A program made the translations under genes and the position numbers. From the NCBI GenBank assembly GCA_963821705.1, contig CAWGEV010000005.1:539983-603982 (forward strand): 64,000 nt of DNA. Reading direction: 5' to 3'. Source of the DNA: DASUPK01 sp963821705. GTDB taxonomy: Bacteria; Actinomycetota; Thermoleophilia; Solirubrobacterales; 70-9. This document shows positions 51,501 through 60,220 of this stretch, one piece after another. The notes under the pieces were generated by a model that saw nothing but the letters and a program-made list of their open reading frames with translations, did not search any database and was not told the origin of the DNA. Position 1 is the stretch's first letter, and each line of letters opens with the position of its first letter.

Positions 51501-51895
51501 CTCTTCAGGTACTTGGCGACGTTCCCCTCGGCGAGCGCCTCCTCGCCGAGGCGGGTCGCCTTGAGGAGGGATGCCGCTCCTCCCCTGGACCGGCCGACGA
51601 TCAGGTTCGCGTTCTCCAGGACCTCCAGGCCCTCCATGATCGGCTCCCGGAGATCCTTGATGTACCTGGTGCCTCCCGGGAAGTCGGCCATCAGCCAACT
51701 CGCCACCTGGAGCTGATTGAGATATCCGTCCGGCTTGGGGCCGTCGGGGCCGAAGGCCGGCATGAGGACCTCCGCGAGGTCCGCGGCGGAGAGCGACTGG
51801 AGACGCTCGGCCTCGGCCTGAGCCGCAGCCTGCTGAGCGGCCTTCTCCTCCTTGTTCCCAAAGAGCGCCACGCGGGAGCGCACCTTATCCGCCAC
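51497..51895 (-). CDS. small helical protein of unknown function
   Basis: The 132-residue protein has an N-terminal charged coiled-coil-like region (NKEEKAAQQAAAQAEAERLQSL). A compact domain follows with SAADLAEVLMPAFGPDGPK, LNQLQVASWLMADFPGG and a winged-helix-like end (PIMEGLEVLENANLIVGRSRGGAASLLKATRLGEEAL). The last part resembles a DNA-binding wing, but I cannot assign a family. The start at 51895 (MADKVRSRV) is 31 bases from the divergent hemolysin-III gene. Confidence 0.6.
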   Translation of the reverse strand: MADKVRSRVALFGNKEEKAAQQAAAQAEAERLQSLSAADLAEVLMPAFGPDGPKPDGYLNQLQVASWLMADFPGGTRYIKDLREPIMEGLEVLENANLIVGRSRGGAASLLKATRLGEEALAEGNVAKYLKS

Positions 51896-51926
51896 GACAC
51901 CGGGGCAGGTCTATGGTTCGTGGGCG

Positions 51927-52769
51927 ATGGGCACTGCTGGTGACGAAGCACCGCCGGGCCGGGATCCGCTCGGATTGGCGCGGGAGGCGGCCGAGGCCGC
52001 CGGATCACGCCTGAGCGGCGCGCGGGTCGAAGCGGAGCAGCGGCTGGAGGCTGCACGCGAGGCGGCCGGGCGCGGGCTGTCGACCGCCCGGACCCATGCC
52101 CAAACCGCGGCGGAGGCGGCGGCCCTCGCTCTCAGCCAGAAGCCAAAGCTGAGGGGCGTCTTCCACCAGTGGGCCTTCTTCGTCTCCCTCGGCGCCGGCA
52201 CCGCGCTCATCCTGCTGGCGAACGGATCGACCGCGACGATCGCCGCCGCGATCTACGCCTTCAGCCTCTCTGGACTGCTCGGGGTGAGCGCGCTCTACCA
52301 CCGCGTGACATGGTCGCCCGACGCGAGGCGCTGGATGCGCCGACTCGACCACACGATGATCTTCGTGCTGATCGCCGGCACCTACACGCCCTTCGCGCTG
52401 CTGGTGCTCCACGGCGACCTCGCACGATTCGTCCTGGTCGCGGTCTGGGTGATGGCGGGCGCCGGCGCCGTCCTCAACCTGATCTGGCGGGACGCGCCGA
52501 AGGGCGTCACCGCCGCGGTCTACATCTCGACCGGCTGGATCGCAATCCTCGCCTTTCCGCAGCTCTGGTCGGGGCTCGGGCCGGTGGGCTTCGGCCTGGT
52601 CGTGCTGGGCGGCGTCCTCTATACGGTCGGCGCGGTCGTCTACGCACGGAAGAAGCCGGACCCCAAGCCGGCGGTCTTCGGCTACCACGAGATCTTCCAC
52701 CTGCTGGTGATCGCCGCGGCCGCCTGCGACTTCGCCGCGATCGCGATCTACGCGCTCCCCAACGGGTGA
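51927..52769 (+). CDS. hemolysin III / PAQR-family membrane protein with helical N-terminal extension
   Basis: The protein of about 280 residues has an Ala/Arg/Glu-rich N-terminal helix (1-72, cytoplasmic, coiled-coil-like) before seven transmembrane segments. LSGLLGVSALYHRVTW and MRRLDHTMIFVLIAGTYTPFALL contain the family's conserved His/Asp (SxxYH, LDHxxIFxLIAGTYTP). FGYHEIFHLLVIAAAACDFAAI closes it with the HxxxH pair. The three-site metal-ligand set suggests a PAQR-like hydrolase. The name hemolysin does not imply toxicity. ATG 51927 chosen; the longer frame lacks support. Confidence 0.87.
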   Translation: MGTAGDEAPPGRDPLGLAREAAEAAGSRLSGARVEAEQRLEAAREAAGRGLSTARTHAQTAAEAAALALSQKPKLRGVFHQWAFFVSLGAGTALILLANGSTATIAAAIYAFSLSGLLGVSALYHRVTWSPDARRWMRRLDHTMIFVLIAGTYTPFALLVLHGDLARFVLVAVWVMAGAGAVLNLIWRDAPKGVTAAVYISTGWIAILAFPQLWSGLGPVGFGLVVLGGVLYTVGAVVYARKKPDPKPAVFGYHEIFHLLVIAAAACDFAAIAIYALPNG

Positions 52770-52837
52770 CCAGGACCACGTAACGCCCGTCTCGATTGTG
52801 AGACGGTTCCGGGCATCCAAACCGAGGAGGGGAGAAG

Positions 52838-53647
52838 ATGGCTGAACTGACCGAGGCGCAGCAACAGGCGCGCCAGCTGTGGTCGTCGGGCGACTACGCG
52901 TCCGCGATGCACCGGATCGCCGGCGTGGGCCTGCGCGTGGTCGAGGCCGCCGGGGTGACCGGCGACGACGTCGTGCTCGACGTCGCCTGCGGCAACGGCA
53001 ACGCGACCATTCCCGCGGCCAAGACCGGCGCGAAGGTAACCGGGATCGACATCACGCCTGAGCTGCTCGAGAGGGGCAAGGATGCGGCGGCCGAGGCCGG
53101 TGTCGAGATCGAGTGGATCGAGGGCGACGCCCAGGACCTGCCGTTCGAGGATGCAAGCTTCGACGTCGTCACTTCGGTGTTCGGCTGCATGTTCGTGCCG
53201 GACCAGCGCGCCGAGGCCGTCGAGATGGCGCGGGTGCTGAAGCCGGGTGGCCGTATGGCTGTGGCCGCCTGGACCCCCGAGGGGAACGTCGGCAAGATGT
53301 TCATCACCGCGTTCAAGCACCGGCCGCCGCCCCCGGAGGGGTTCCAGCCCCCGGTTCTCTGGGGCAATGAGGACCACGTCCGCGGGCTCTTCGAGGGGAC
53401 CGGCGTGAACCTCGATATCGAGCGCACGAACGTCGAGTTCACCGCCGACTCCACGCAGACCTTCTTCGAGGAGATGGAGCGCGACCTGCCGCCGATCGCC
53501 GCCTCGAAGGCGCTGCTCGAGCCCGATGGCAAGTGGGACGCGCTTCGTGCTGACCTGCTGGACCTCTTCAAGACGTCCAACACGGCCGGCGACGGCACCT
53601 TCAGCGCCCCACAGGAGTACCTGCTGATCAAGGGCACAAAGGAATAG
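52838..53647 (+). CDS. class I SAM-dependent methyltransferase
   Basis: The 269-residue methyltransferase has a strong Shine-Dalgarno (GAGGAGGGGAGAAG) ahead of ATG 52838. The SAM site is VVLDVACGNGNATIPAAKTG with acidic loop GIDITPELLERG. GDAQDLPFEDASFDVVTSVFGCMFVPD is motif II and VLKPGGRMAVAAWTPEG motif III. It is similar to UbiE/COQ5-like enzymes, but the substrate is unknown. Its stop is 22 bases before the photolyase start, so the two may share a transcript. Confidence 0.88.
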   Translation: MAELTEAQQQARQLWSSGDYASAMHRIAGVGLRVVEAAGVTGDDVVLDVACGNGNATIPAAKTGAKVTGIDITPELLERGKDAAAEAGVEIEWIEGDAQDLPFEDASFDVVTSVFGCMFVPDQRAEAVEMARVLKPGGRMAVAAWTPEGNVGKMFITAFKHRPPPPEGFQPPVLWGNEDHVRGLFEGTGVNLDIERTNVEFTADSTQTFFEEMERDLPPIAASKALLEPDGKWDALRADLLDLFKTSNTAGDGTFSAPQEYLLIKGTKE

Positions 53648-53669
53648 AGCCGGCCGATACGTTGCGCCG

Positions 53670-55064
53670 GTGACGGCGATCGTCTGGCTCCGGCGTGACC
53701 TGAGGATCCGTGACAACCCGGCGCTGCGAGCGGCGCTCGCTGCGGCCGACCGCGTGGTTCCCCTGTTCTGCTTCGACGACCGGCTGCTGCGTGGGAGGCA
53801 CGCCTCGGGAGCGCGAACGCAGTTCCTGCTCGACTGCCTGCGCGACCTGGACGCTTCGCTGCGCGAGCGGGGAGGGCGGCTCTTCGTTCGGACGGGGCGC
53901 CCCGAGAAGATCCTGCCTCGCCTGGCGAGCGAGGCCAAGGCCGACGCGGTGCATCTCGCCTACGACGTCAGCCCCTATTCGCGCGGACGCGACGAGCGGA
54001 CGCTCCGCGCGCTTCGCGATGCCGGGCTGCGCGTCCAGGTGCACGAGGGTCTGAACGCGGTCGACGTCAGGGAGATCGAGACGAGCTCCGGGCGTCCCTA
54101 CACGGTGTTCTCCCCGTTCCACCGGACCTGGCTGGCGTTGGAGCGGCGGCCCGTGCTGGCTGCCCCGCGGGAGGTGTCGGTCCCGGGCCGGCCCGCCGCC
54201 GGCAGGATCCCGACTCTCGGCGAGCTCGGACTCGAGCAGGAGGTCGACGATCCCGCGGCGGGCGGGGAGTCGGCGGCGCGCCGGCGGCTGGCGTCGTTCC
54301 TGGCGGGCGGGGTCCGCGACTACGCGGCGCGCCAGGACGACCTGGGCGGGGACGCCACGTCGCGGCTTTCGCCCGACATCCACTTCGGCTGCCTGTCGGT
54401 CCGCCAGATCGAGGAGCGGCTTCCCCGCGGCAAGGGAGCCGCCGCCTTTCGCCGGCAGCTCTGCTGGCGGGACTTCTTCCACCACGTCCTCTTCCACTTC
54501 CCGCGCAACGCCCGGTCGGAGTTCAGGGAGCGGTACCGCGGGATGCGCTGGAGCCGCGCCCGCAGGCCGTTCGAGGCCTGGACGAGCGGGCGCACCGGAT
54601 ACCCGCTGGTCGACGCGGGGATGCGGCAGCTCCTGCGGGAGGGGTGGATCCACAACCGCGCGCGGCTCGTGGTCGGCTCCTTCCTCACCAAGGACCTCGC
54701 GATCGACTGGCGCCGCGGCGAGCGTCACTTCATGCGCCTCCTGATCGACGGCGACGAAGCGAACAACAACGGCAACTGGCAATGGATCGCCTCGGTGGGG
54801 GTCGATCCCCAGCCCGCCTTCAGGCGCATCTACAACCCGGCACGTCACCAGGAGCGCTACGACCCCGCCGGCGACTACGTCCGCAGGTACGTCCCGGAGC
54901 TGCGCGTCGTGCCCGACCGCTACCTGTCGGAGCCCTGGCGGATGCCGGCGGAGGTCCAGGAGGAGGCGGGCTGCATCATCGGCCGCGACTACCCGGAGCC
55001 GATCGTGGACCACGCCGAGGCCAGGGAGGAGGCGCTGGCCCGGTATCGCGAACGCCGTTTCTAG
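53670..55064 (+). CDS. phr: deoxyribodipyrimidine photo-lyase (CPD photolyase)
   Basis: The 464-residue light-dependent DNA repair enzyme starts at GTG 53670 (VTAIVWLRRDLRIRDNPAL). The N-terminal antenna domain ends near residue 130. The FAD domain has CWRDFFHHVLFHFP, GRTGYPLVDAGMRQLLREGWIHNRARL, DGDEANNNGNWQWIASVGVDPQP and RRIYNPARHQERYDP, all photolyase hallmarks. NNGNWQW is the CPD class I pattern. It splits cyclobutane pyrimidine dimers using blue light. Its last 4 bases overlap the convergent siroheme gene. Confidence 0.94.
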   Translation: MTAIVWLRRDLRIRDNPALRAALAAADRVVPLFCFDDRLLRGRHASGARTQFLLDCLRDLDASLRERGGRLFVRTGRPEKILPRLASEAKADAVHLAYDVSPYSRGRDERTLRALRDAGLRVQVHEGLNAVDVREIETSSGRPYTVFSPFHRTWLALERRPVLAAPREVSVPGRPAAGRIPTLGELGLEQEVDDPAAGGESAARRRLASFLAGGVRDYAARQDDLGGDATSRLSPDIHFGCLSVRQIEERLPRGKGAAAFRRQLCWRDFFHHVLFHFPRNARSEFRERYRGMRWSRARRPFEAWTSGRTGYPLVDAGMRQLLREGWIHNRARLVVGSFLTKDLAIDWRRGERHFMRLLIDGDEANNNGNWQWIASVGVDPQPAFRRIYNPARHQERYDPAGDYVRRYVPELRVVPDRYLSEPWRMPAEVQEEAGCIIGRDYPEPIVDHAEAREEALARYRERRF

Positions 55065-55813
55065 GCCGACGCGCCGAGCGCCGAGGCGAATCGCTCCTTC
55101 GCCGCCTCGATCAGTCGCTGGACCTCGTCCTCGCGGCCCTGCTTGATCAGCTCGATCGGGTCGGGGTCGCCGTTGACGATCCCCTCGAAGAACTCCTTGC
55201 GGTCCTGGTAGGTGGGGAGCGTGCCCTTCGCCCAGCCGCGGTGGTCGTTGAGGATCACGGCGAGGCGGGCGTACGGCTCCCCGTAGGAGGCGGCGATCTC
55301 GCGCTTCATCCGCTTGGCCAGCGCCGGCGAGGCGCCTGCGGTCGAGATCGCGATCGCCAACGGGCCGCTTCGCTCGATCGCGGGCAGGATGAAGTTGCAG
55401 AGCGGTGGCACGTCGACGACGTTGACCAGCATCGCGCGGCGCTCGGCGCTCTCGGAGACGGCGATGTTGACGTCGGTCTGGTTGGTGGCGGCGATCGCCA
55501 GGAAGGCGCCGTCGAGGTCGCCGTCGTGGACCTTGCGCTCATCCCAGGTGACCGAGCCCTCCGCGGCGTACTCGGCGATCTCGGGGACGACCTCCGGCGC
55601 GACCACGTGGACGTCGCCGTCGCAGAGCAGGAGGTTCTCGACCTTCTCGAGCGCGACCTCACCGCCGCCCACCACCAGGCAGCGGCGGCCCTTGAGCTTC
55701 AGGCAGGCGATGTAGAAGGGCGTCTCGAGCATGTCGCGCACGCAGGTCTGGTCGCAGATCCCGCGGCGGAACTGGCAGACGCACTCCTTGCCCTCGAAGG
55801 CCTGTGCCGGCAT
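55061..55813 (-). CDS. precorrin-2 dehydrogenase-like siroheme synthase N-domain protein with Cys-rich extension
   Basis: The 250-residue protein of the CysG-N/Met8 family catalyses precorrin-2 oxidation to sirohydrochlorin and often Fe insertion. The Rossmann loop is RRCLVVGGGEVALEKVENLL. PPLCNFILPAIERSGPLAIAISTAGASPALAKRMKRE contains the conserved NxxxPA and GxSP. The first 27 residues, before LETPFYIACLKLKG, carry a CxCx6Cx3C set (C11, C13, C20, C24), which normal Met8 lacks. An alternative start at 55729 (MLETPF) would remove it but has no Shine-Dalgarno. It provides siroheme for the Sir protein at 9478-11406, by inference. Confidence 0.87.
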   Translation of the reverse strand: MPAQAFEGKECVCQFRRGICDQTCVRDMLETPFYIACLKLKGRRCLVVGGGEVALEKVENLLLCDGDVHVVAPEVVPEIAEYAAEGSVTWDERKVHDGDLDGAFLAIAATNQTDVNIAVSESAERRAMLVNVVDVPPLCNFILPAIERSGPLAIAISTAGASPALAKRMKREIAASYGEPYARLAVILNDHRGWAKGTLPTYQDRKEFFEGIVNGDPDPIELIKQGREDEVQRLIEAAKERFASALGASA

Positions 55814-55834
55814 GCCCCCAGAGATTAGAGGGGC

Positions 55835-56776
55835 TCAGCCGCCAGCCGCGAGCGTCTGCTCGATGCCGGTCTCGATCGTGCGCTCGGCCCGGAAGCCGAT
55901 GCGTTCCGCCGCGGCCGTCGTGTCGAGCGCGGTGCGCTCGATCTCACCCGGGCGAGCGGCCGCGAACTCGGGCTCGAAGTCGTCACGTCCGGACGCGGCC
56001 CCGATGCGCTGGGCGAGCTCGAGCACGCTCGTCTCGACGCCCGTGCCGACGTTGAGCGGTCCGCCGCCGTCGCTGGCCTCGATCGCCAGCAGGGCGGCCA
56101 CCACGTCCGCCACGTGCACATAGTCGCGCGTCTGCTCGCCCGTGCCGAAGACCGTCGGGCGCCCGCCGTCGCGCGCCCGATCGCAGAAGATCGCCACGAC
56201 GCCGGCCTCGAGCGCGGGATCCTGGCGGGGGCCGTAGACGTTGGCGAGGCGCGCGATCCCGCCGGGCAGATCGCGCGTTCGCGAGTAGAAGTCGACGAAT
56301 CCCTCGGCCGCCAGCTTGCTCTGCCCGTAGACCGAGAATGGCTCGCAGCGGGCGGTCTCGGCGAAAGGGAGCTCATCGCCGCGGTCGGCCCCCTCTCCAT
56401 ATATGGCCCCTCCGGTGGAGGTGAAGACGAAGCGCGAGGCGTCCGCGCGCTCGGCGGCCTCGAGCACGTTGACCGTGCCCGCCACGTTCAGCCGCGCGTC
56501 GAAGCCGGGGTCGGCCATCGAGCGGCGAACGTCGATCTGCGCGGCCAGGTGGAAGACCGACTGCGGCCTGAGGCCCTCGACCGCTCCCCTCACGGCTTCG
56601 GCGTCACCGATGTCCAGCTCGGTGAGCTTCACGCCTGCCTCGAGCGCCGAGGTGAGGTTCTCCCGCTTGCCGCTGGACAGGTCGTCGAGCACGAGGACCT
56701 CGTCGCCGCGCGCGGCCAGAGCGTCGACCAGATGCGAGCCGATGAAGCCCGCGCCGCCCGTGACGACGGATTTCAC
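55835..56776 (-). CDS. NAD-dependent epimerase (UDP-glucose 4-epimerase-like)
   Basis: The 313-residue extended SDR begins VVTGGAGFIGSHLVDALAARG. HLAAQIDVRRSMADP, FTSTGGAIYGEG and YGQSKLAAE (YxxxK) follow, with RLANVYGPRQDP and FGTGEQTRDYVHVADVV. These fit GalE-like nucleotide-sugar epimerases with an Asp-type NAD preference (VLDDLSSG). The exact sugar is undetermined. It ends 21 bases before the siroheme gene and could be co-transcribed. Confidence 0.9.
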   Translation of the reverse strand: MKSVVTGGAGFIGSHLVDALAARGDEVLVLDDLSSGKRENLTSALEAGVKLTELDIGDAEAVRGAVEGLRPQSVFHLAAQIDVRRSMADPGFDARLNVAGTVNVLEAAERADASRFVFTSTGGAIYGEGADRGDELPFAETARCEPFSVYGQSKLAAEGFVDFYSRTRDLPGGIARLANVYGPRQDPALEAGVVAIFCDRARDGGRPTVFGTGEQTRDYVHVADVVAALLAIEASDGGGPLNVGTGVETSVLELAQRIGAASGRDDFEPEFAAARPGEIERTALDTTAAAERIGFRAERTIETGIEQTLAAGG

Positions 56777-56894
56777 GAGAGAGAGCCTATGCGCGGAACC
56801 CGATGGGGACGCGAGATGCCCCTGCTACTCTCGCCGACCGCATCGACCCGTTTATAGGGGACATCTTGGCTCGCGGCTACCGTGGAGGGGCCAA

Positions 56895-59333
56895 ATGCGA
56901 CTGATAGTCACCGAGAAGAACAACAGCGCGAAGAAGATCGCGGACATCCTGAGCGGCGGAACCGCCAAGGAGGGCGCCTCCTTCAAGACGCCGTACTACG
57001 AGTGGTCCGACGAGAACGGCGTCGACCAGATGACGATCGGGCTCAAGGGCCACGTGCTCAACCCCGCCTTCCCGGAGTCCTACAACAACTGGCAGGAGAC
57101 CAATCCCCGCGACCTGATCGACGCCGACCTGATCAAGGAGCCCACCGACAAGAACGTGGTGCGCGCGCTGAAGAAGGTCGCCAAGGAAGCGGACGACATC
57201 GTGATCGCGACCGACTACGACCGCGAGGGTGAGCTGATCGGGCTGGAGGCGCTGCAGGAGGTCGTCGAGGCGAACCCCGATCTCGCCACCGCCGAGGGTG
57301 TCCACGAGGACGGCACTCCCGTGAAGCGGGCCCGCTACTCCGCCTTGACCAAGGACGAGATCGAGCGCGCGTTCAACGAGCTCGACGAGCTCTCGATGCC
57401 GCTGGCCAACGCCGGCGCCGCGCGCCAGGACATGGACCTGATCTGGGGCGCGACCCTGACCCGCTCGGTGTCGATGGCCACGCGCCGGTTCGGCTCCAAC
57501 TTCCTCTCGGTCGGCCGTGTCCAGAGCCCGACCCTCGGGCTGATCGTCCAGCGCGAGCTCGAGCGCCGCGCCCACGTGCCCGAGCCCTTCTGGGAGGTGA
57601 GCGCCAAGTTCGCCCATCCGGACGGGGACTTCGTCGCTGAGCACACCACCGACAAGTTCTGGAAGGTGCAGGAGGCCGAGGCCGCGGTCGCCAACTCGAA
57701 GACGCCCGGCACGGTCAAGGAGATCACGGCGCGGAAGAACACCCGCAAGCCGCCGACCCCGCTCAACACCACCGCCTTCACCACGGACGTCTCCAGCCGC
57801 CTCGGCATCACTCCCTCCCGGGCGATGCGGATCGCCGAGGACCTCTACATGGACGGGTACATCTCCTACCCGCGTACCGACAACACCGTCTACCCGAAGT
57901 CTCTGGACACGAAGGATTTGGTCAAGCAACTGGTGGCGGTCGACGACTTCAAGGCGGCCGAGTTCCTGCTCGACGGGCGGACGCTGGAGGCGACCCGCGG
58001 GAAGAAGGAGACCACCGACCATCCGCCGATCTACCCGACCCAGGCGGTCAACCCGCACCGGCTCGAGGCGCGCTCGGAGGCTCATCGCAGGGTCTACGAG
58101 CTGGTCGCCCGCCGCTTCCTCGCGACGTTCTCACCGCCGATGATCAGCGAGTCCACGCGGGCGAACATCGTCACCGCCAAGGGGCGGGCGGACGCAGAGG
58201 AGGGTGAGACCTATTTCGTGCGCGGCTCGGTCGTGATCGATCCGGGCTATGCCGCGATCTACACCTACGCGCGCTCCGCCGACACCGAGATCCCGAAGCT
58301 CGAGGAGGGCCAGGAGCTCACCCTCGAGGGGGTCGAGATGGAGGGCAAGGAGACCCCGCCGCCGCCCCGGATCAGCCAGGGCAAGCTGATCGAGATGATG
58401 GAGGAGCGCGGCCTGGGCACCAAGGCGACGCGCGCGGACATCATCCAGAAGCTCTACGACCGCGGCTACGTCTTCAACAACCCGCCCGAGCCCTCTGAGA
58501 CGGGCATCGCCATGTCGAAGGCCTTCGAGCACTACGTGCCGCGAATGGCCACGCCCGACATGACCGCCGAGATGGAGGCGGAGATGGATCAGATCGCCGC
58601 CGGCGAGATGACCAAGGACCAGGTCCTCAAGGACAGCCGCGACATGCTCCGCTCGGCCTTCGACGAGATAGGCGACGACGTTAAGACCGAGGACGAGGAC
58701 GCCAAATGGCGCAAGTTCGCCCGCGAGGTCTGGGCGGGGATGGACCAGGACCGGATCCTCGGCCCCTGCATCGTCTGCGAGGAGGCGGGCCGCAAGCAGG
58801 AGGACGGCTCGCCCAACATGCTGCGGATCATCAAGGCCCGGAAGTCGGGCAAGCGCTTCGTCGGCTGCGCGGGCTGGGATGGCGACAATCCCGACTCGCC
58901 GGACTCATGCGATCAGACCTTCCCGTTGCCGCAGCGCGTGCGCGGCCTGTACAAGATCGAGGAGGTCTGCTCGGTCTGCGGCCGCACGCCGCGCCTGCAG
59001 GTCGTCCCGTGGCGGGGGCGCCCCTGGAAGCTCTGCCTGAACGACGAGTGCCCCTCGATGGCGGAGATGAAGCGCCGCCGCGAGGAGCGCGAGGCGGCGA
59101 AGGCCGCCAAGGAGGCCGCCGAGGCCGCCGAGAAGGACGGCAAGGGCACCGACGGCAAGGCCGATGACGAGGAGGCCGTCAAGGAAGCCGAGAAGATCGC
59201 CGCCCAGGCTTCGGCCACCCGGGTGAAGCGCGCGAAGAACGGCTCAAAGGCCAAGAACGGCTCGAAGGCGAAGAACGGCGCGAAGGCGAAGAACGGCTCG
59301 CGCTCGAAGTCGAAGCCGCGCGCCAAGAGCTAG
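56895..59333 (+). CDS. topA: type IA DNA topoisomerase, archaeal-type TopA with Cys motifs and basic tail
   Basis: The 812-residue enzyme starts at ATG 56895 with GGAGG six bases upstream. The TOPRIM domain begins MRLIVTEKNNSAKKIADIL, where the usual bacterial start is LVIVESPAKAKT. D107/D109/E111 lie in TDYDREGE. The catalytic Tyr is Y325 in GYISYPRTDNT, and ISQGKLIEMMEERGLGTKATRAD marks the gate domain. Two Cys sets follow (CIVC…GCAGW…SCDQTF and CSVCGR…CLNDEC). A helical Ala/Glu/Lys region and tandem KNGSKA-type repeats end in KSKPRAKS, a DNA-binding tail. It relaxes negative supercoils. The archaeal-type N-terminus is unusual for a bacterium. Confidence 0.93.
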   Translation: MRLIVTEKNNSAKKIADILSGGTAKEGASFKTPYYEWSDENGVDQMTIGLKGHVLNPAFPESYNNWQETNPRDLIDADLIKEPTDKNVVRALKKVAKEADDIVIATDYDREGELIGLEALQEVVEANPDLATAEGVHEDGTPVKRARYSALTKDEIERAFNELDELSMPLANAGAARQDMDLIWGATLTRSVSMATRRFGSNFLSVGRVQSPTLGLIVQRELERRAHVPEPFWEVSAKFAHPDGDFVAEHTTDKFWKVQEAEAAVANSKTPGTVKEITARKNTRKPPTPLNTTAFTTDVSSRLGITPSRAMRIAEDLYMDGYISYPRTDNTVYPKSLDTKDLVKQLVAVDDFKAAEFLLDGRTLEATRGKKETTDHPPIYPTQAVNPHRLEARSEAHRRVYELVARRFLATFSPPMISESTRANIVTAKGRADAEEGETYFVRGSVVIDPGYAAIYTYARSADTEIPKLEEGQELTLEGVEMEGKETPPPPRISQGKLIEMMEERGLGTKATRADIIQKLYDRGYVFNNPPEPSETGIAMSKAFEHYVPRMATPDMTAEMEAEMDQIAAGEMTKDQVLKDSRDMLRSAFDEIGDDVKTEDEDAKWRKFAREVWAGMDQDRILGPCIVCEEAGRKQEDGSPNMLRIIKARKSGKRFVGCAGWDGDNPDSPDSCDQTFPLPQRVRGLYKIEEVCSVCGRTPRLQVVPWRGRPWKLCLNDECPSMAEMKRRREEREAAKAAKEAAEAAEKDGKGTDGKADDEEAVKEAEKIAAQASATRVKRAKNGSKAKNGSKAKNGAKAKNGSRSKSKPRAKS

Positions 59334-59365
59334 CCGGTCGCCTGGATCGTCCGGCCGCCCGCGAT

Positions 59366-59577
59366 TCATGCGCCGGTTGGGCAGTTGACCTCGACGGTGA
59401 TCTTGCGGTCCGACGGCGTGGGCTGCTGAAGACCAGGAGATTGCCCTGATGCTGCGGCGGCCCGAAGTGGTAGACGGGCTCGGCGCCGTTGTCGATCAGC
59501 AGTAGGCGTCGTTGCGGAAACAGCGGAAGTAGACGTCGATGTCCTGCGTGTAGGAACCCGAGAAGTGGTGGCCCTAG
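59366..59577 (-). pseudogene. degraded C-terminal remnant of a secreted-type protein gene
   Basis: Between topA and tmk the minus strand carries pieces of coding sense in shifting frames. GHHFSGSYTQDIDVYFRCFR runs to a stop, then LLLIDNGAEPVYHFGPPQ, LLVFSS, and finally SDRKITVEVNCPTGA with a TGA at 59366. No start or upstream part exists, because the tmk gene begins 47 bases beyond on the other strand. At least two frameshifts and a lost 5' end make this a remnant. I see nothing else in the 290-base gap. Confidence 0.55.
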
Positions 59578-59623
59578 GCGGGCACGGCGGCAACCTATCG
59601 ATCCCGGCGGTTAGCCTGAGCGG

Positions 59624-60220
59624 GTGTTCATCTCGCTCGAGGGAATCGACGGCTCGGGAAAGACCACCCAGGCCAAGCTGCTCGCCAAGGCGCTCGGCGA
59701 CGAGGTCGTGCTGGTGCGCGAGCCGGGCGGCACGGGGGCCGGCGAGCGCATTCGTGACGTGCTCAAGGACCCCGGCCTCGAGCTCGATCCCCTCGCGGAG
59801 CTTCTCCTCTTCTGCGCGGCGCGCGCCGAGCTCGTCGCCCAGGTGGTGGGCCCGGCACGCGAGGCGGGCCGGGACGTGCTCTGCGATCGATTCAGCGATT
59901 CGAGCGTCGCCTACCAGGGGGTGGCCCGCGGGCTGGGGGTCGAGCGGGTCGAGGAGATCTGCGACCTTGCCACCGGCGGGGTCTGGCCCGATCTGACCAT
60001 CCTGCTCCGCATCGATCCAGCCGACGCGGCCAAGCGGATCGGGCGCCGCAGGGCTGATCGCTTCGAGGAGGAGGGCATCGAGCTCCAGCGGCGCGTGGCC
60101 GAGGGCTATGACGAGGTCGCCCGCCGCCATCCCGGCCGCGTCCGGGTCATCGACGCCGACAGGGGCCGCGACGCGGTTCACGCGGCGGTCCTGGCCGAGG
60201 TGAGGACCGTGAGGGTCTGA
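59624..60220 (+). CDS. tmk: thymidylate kinase
   Basis: The 198-residue dTMP kinase starts at GTG 59624. P-loop EGIDGSGKTTQAKLLA and substrate motif REPGGTGAGERIRDVL are followed by DRFSDSSVAYQG (the DRY-type dTMP site). The LID is RRRADRFEEEGIELQ. It phosphorylates dTMP to dTDP for DNA synthesis. Its TGA overlaps the holB ATG by one base, the usual tmk-holB pairing. Confidence 0.95.
   Translation: MFISLEGIDGSGKTTQAKLLAKALGDEVVLVREPGGTGAGERIRDVLKDPGLELDPLAELLLFCAARAELVAQVVGPAREAGRDVLCDRFSDSSVAYQGVARGLGVERVEEICDLATGGVWPDLTILLRIDPADAAKRIGRRRADRFEEEGIELQRRVAEGYDEVARRHPGRVRVIDADRGRDAVHAAVLAEVRTVRV

Noticed and set aside
51927..52769. Hemolytic toxin
   Set aside because: The hemolysin III/PAQR family is a general membrane protein family and the name does not show toxin activity.
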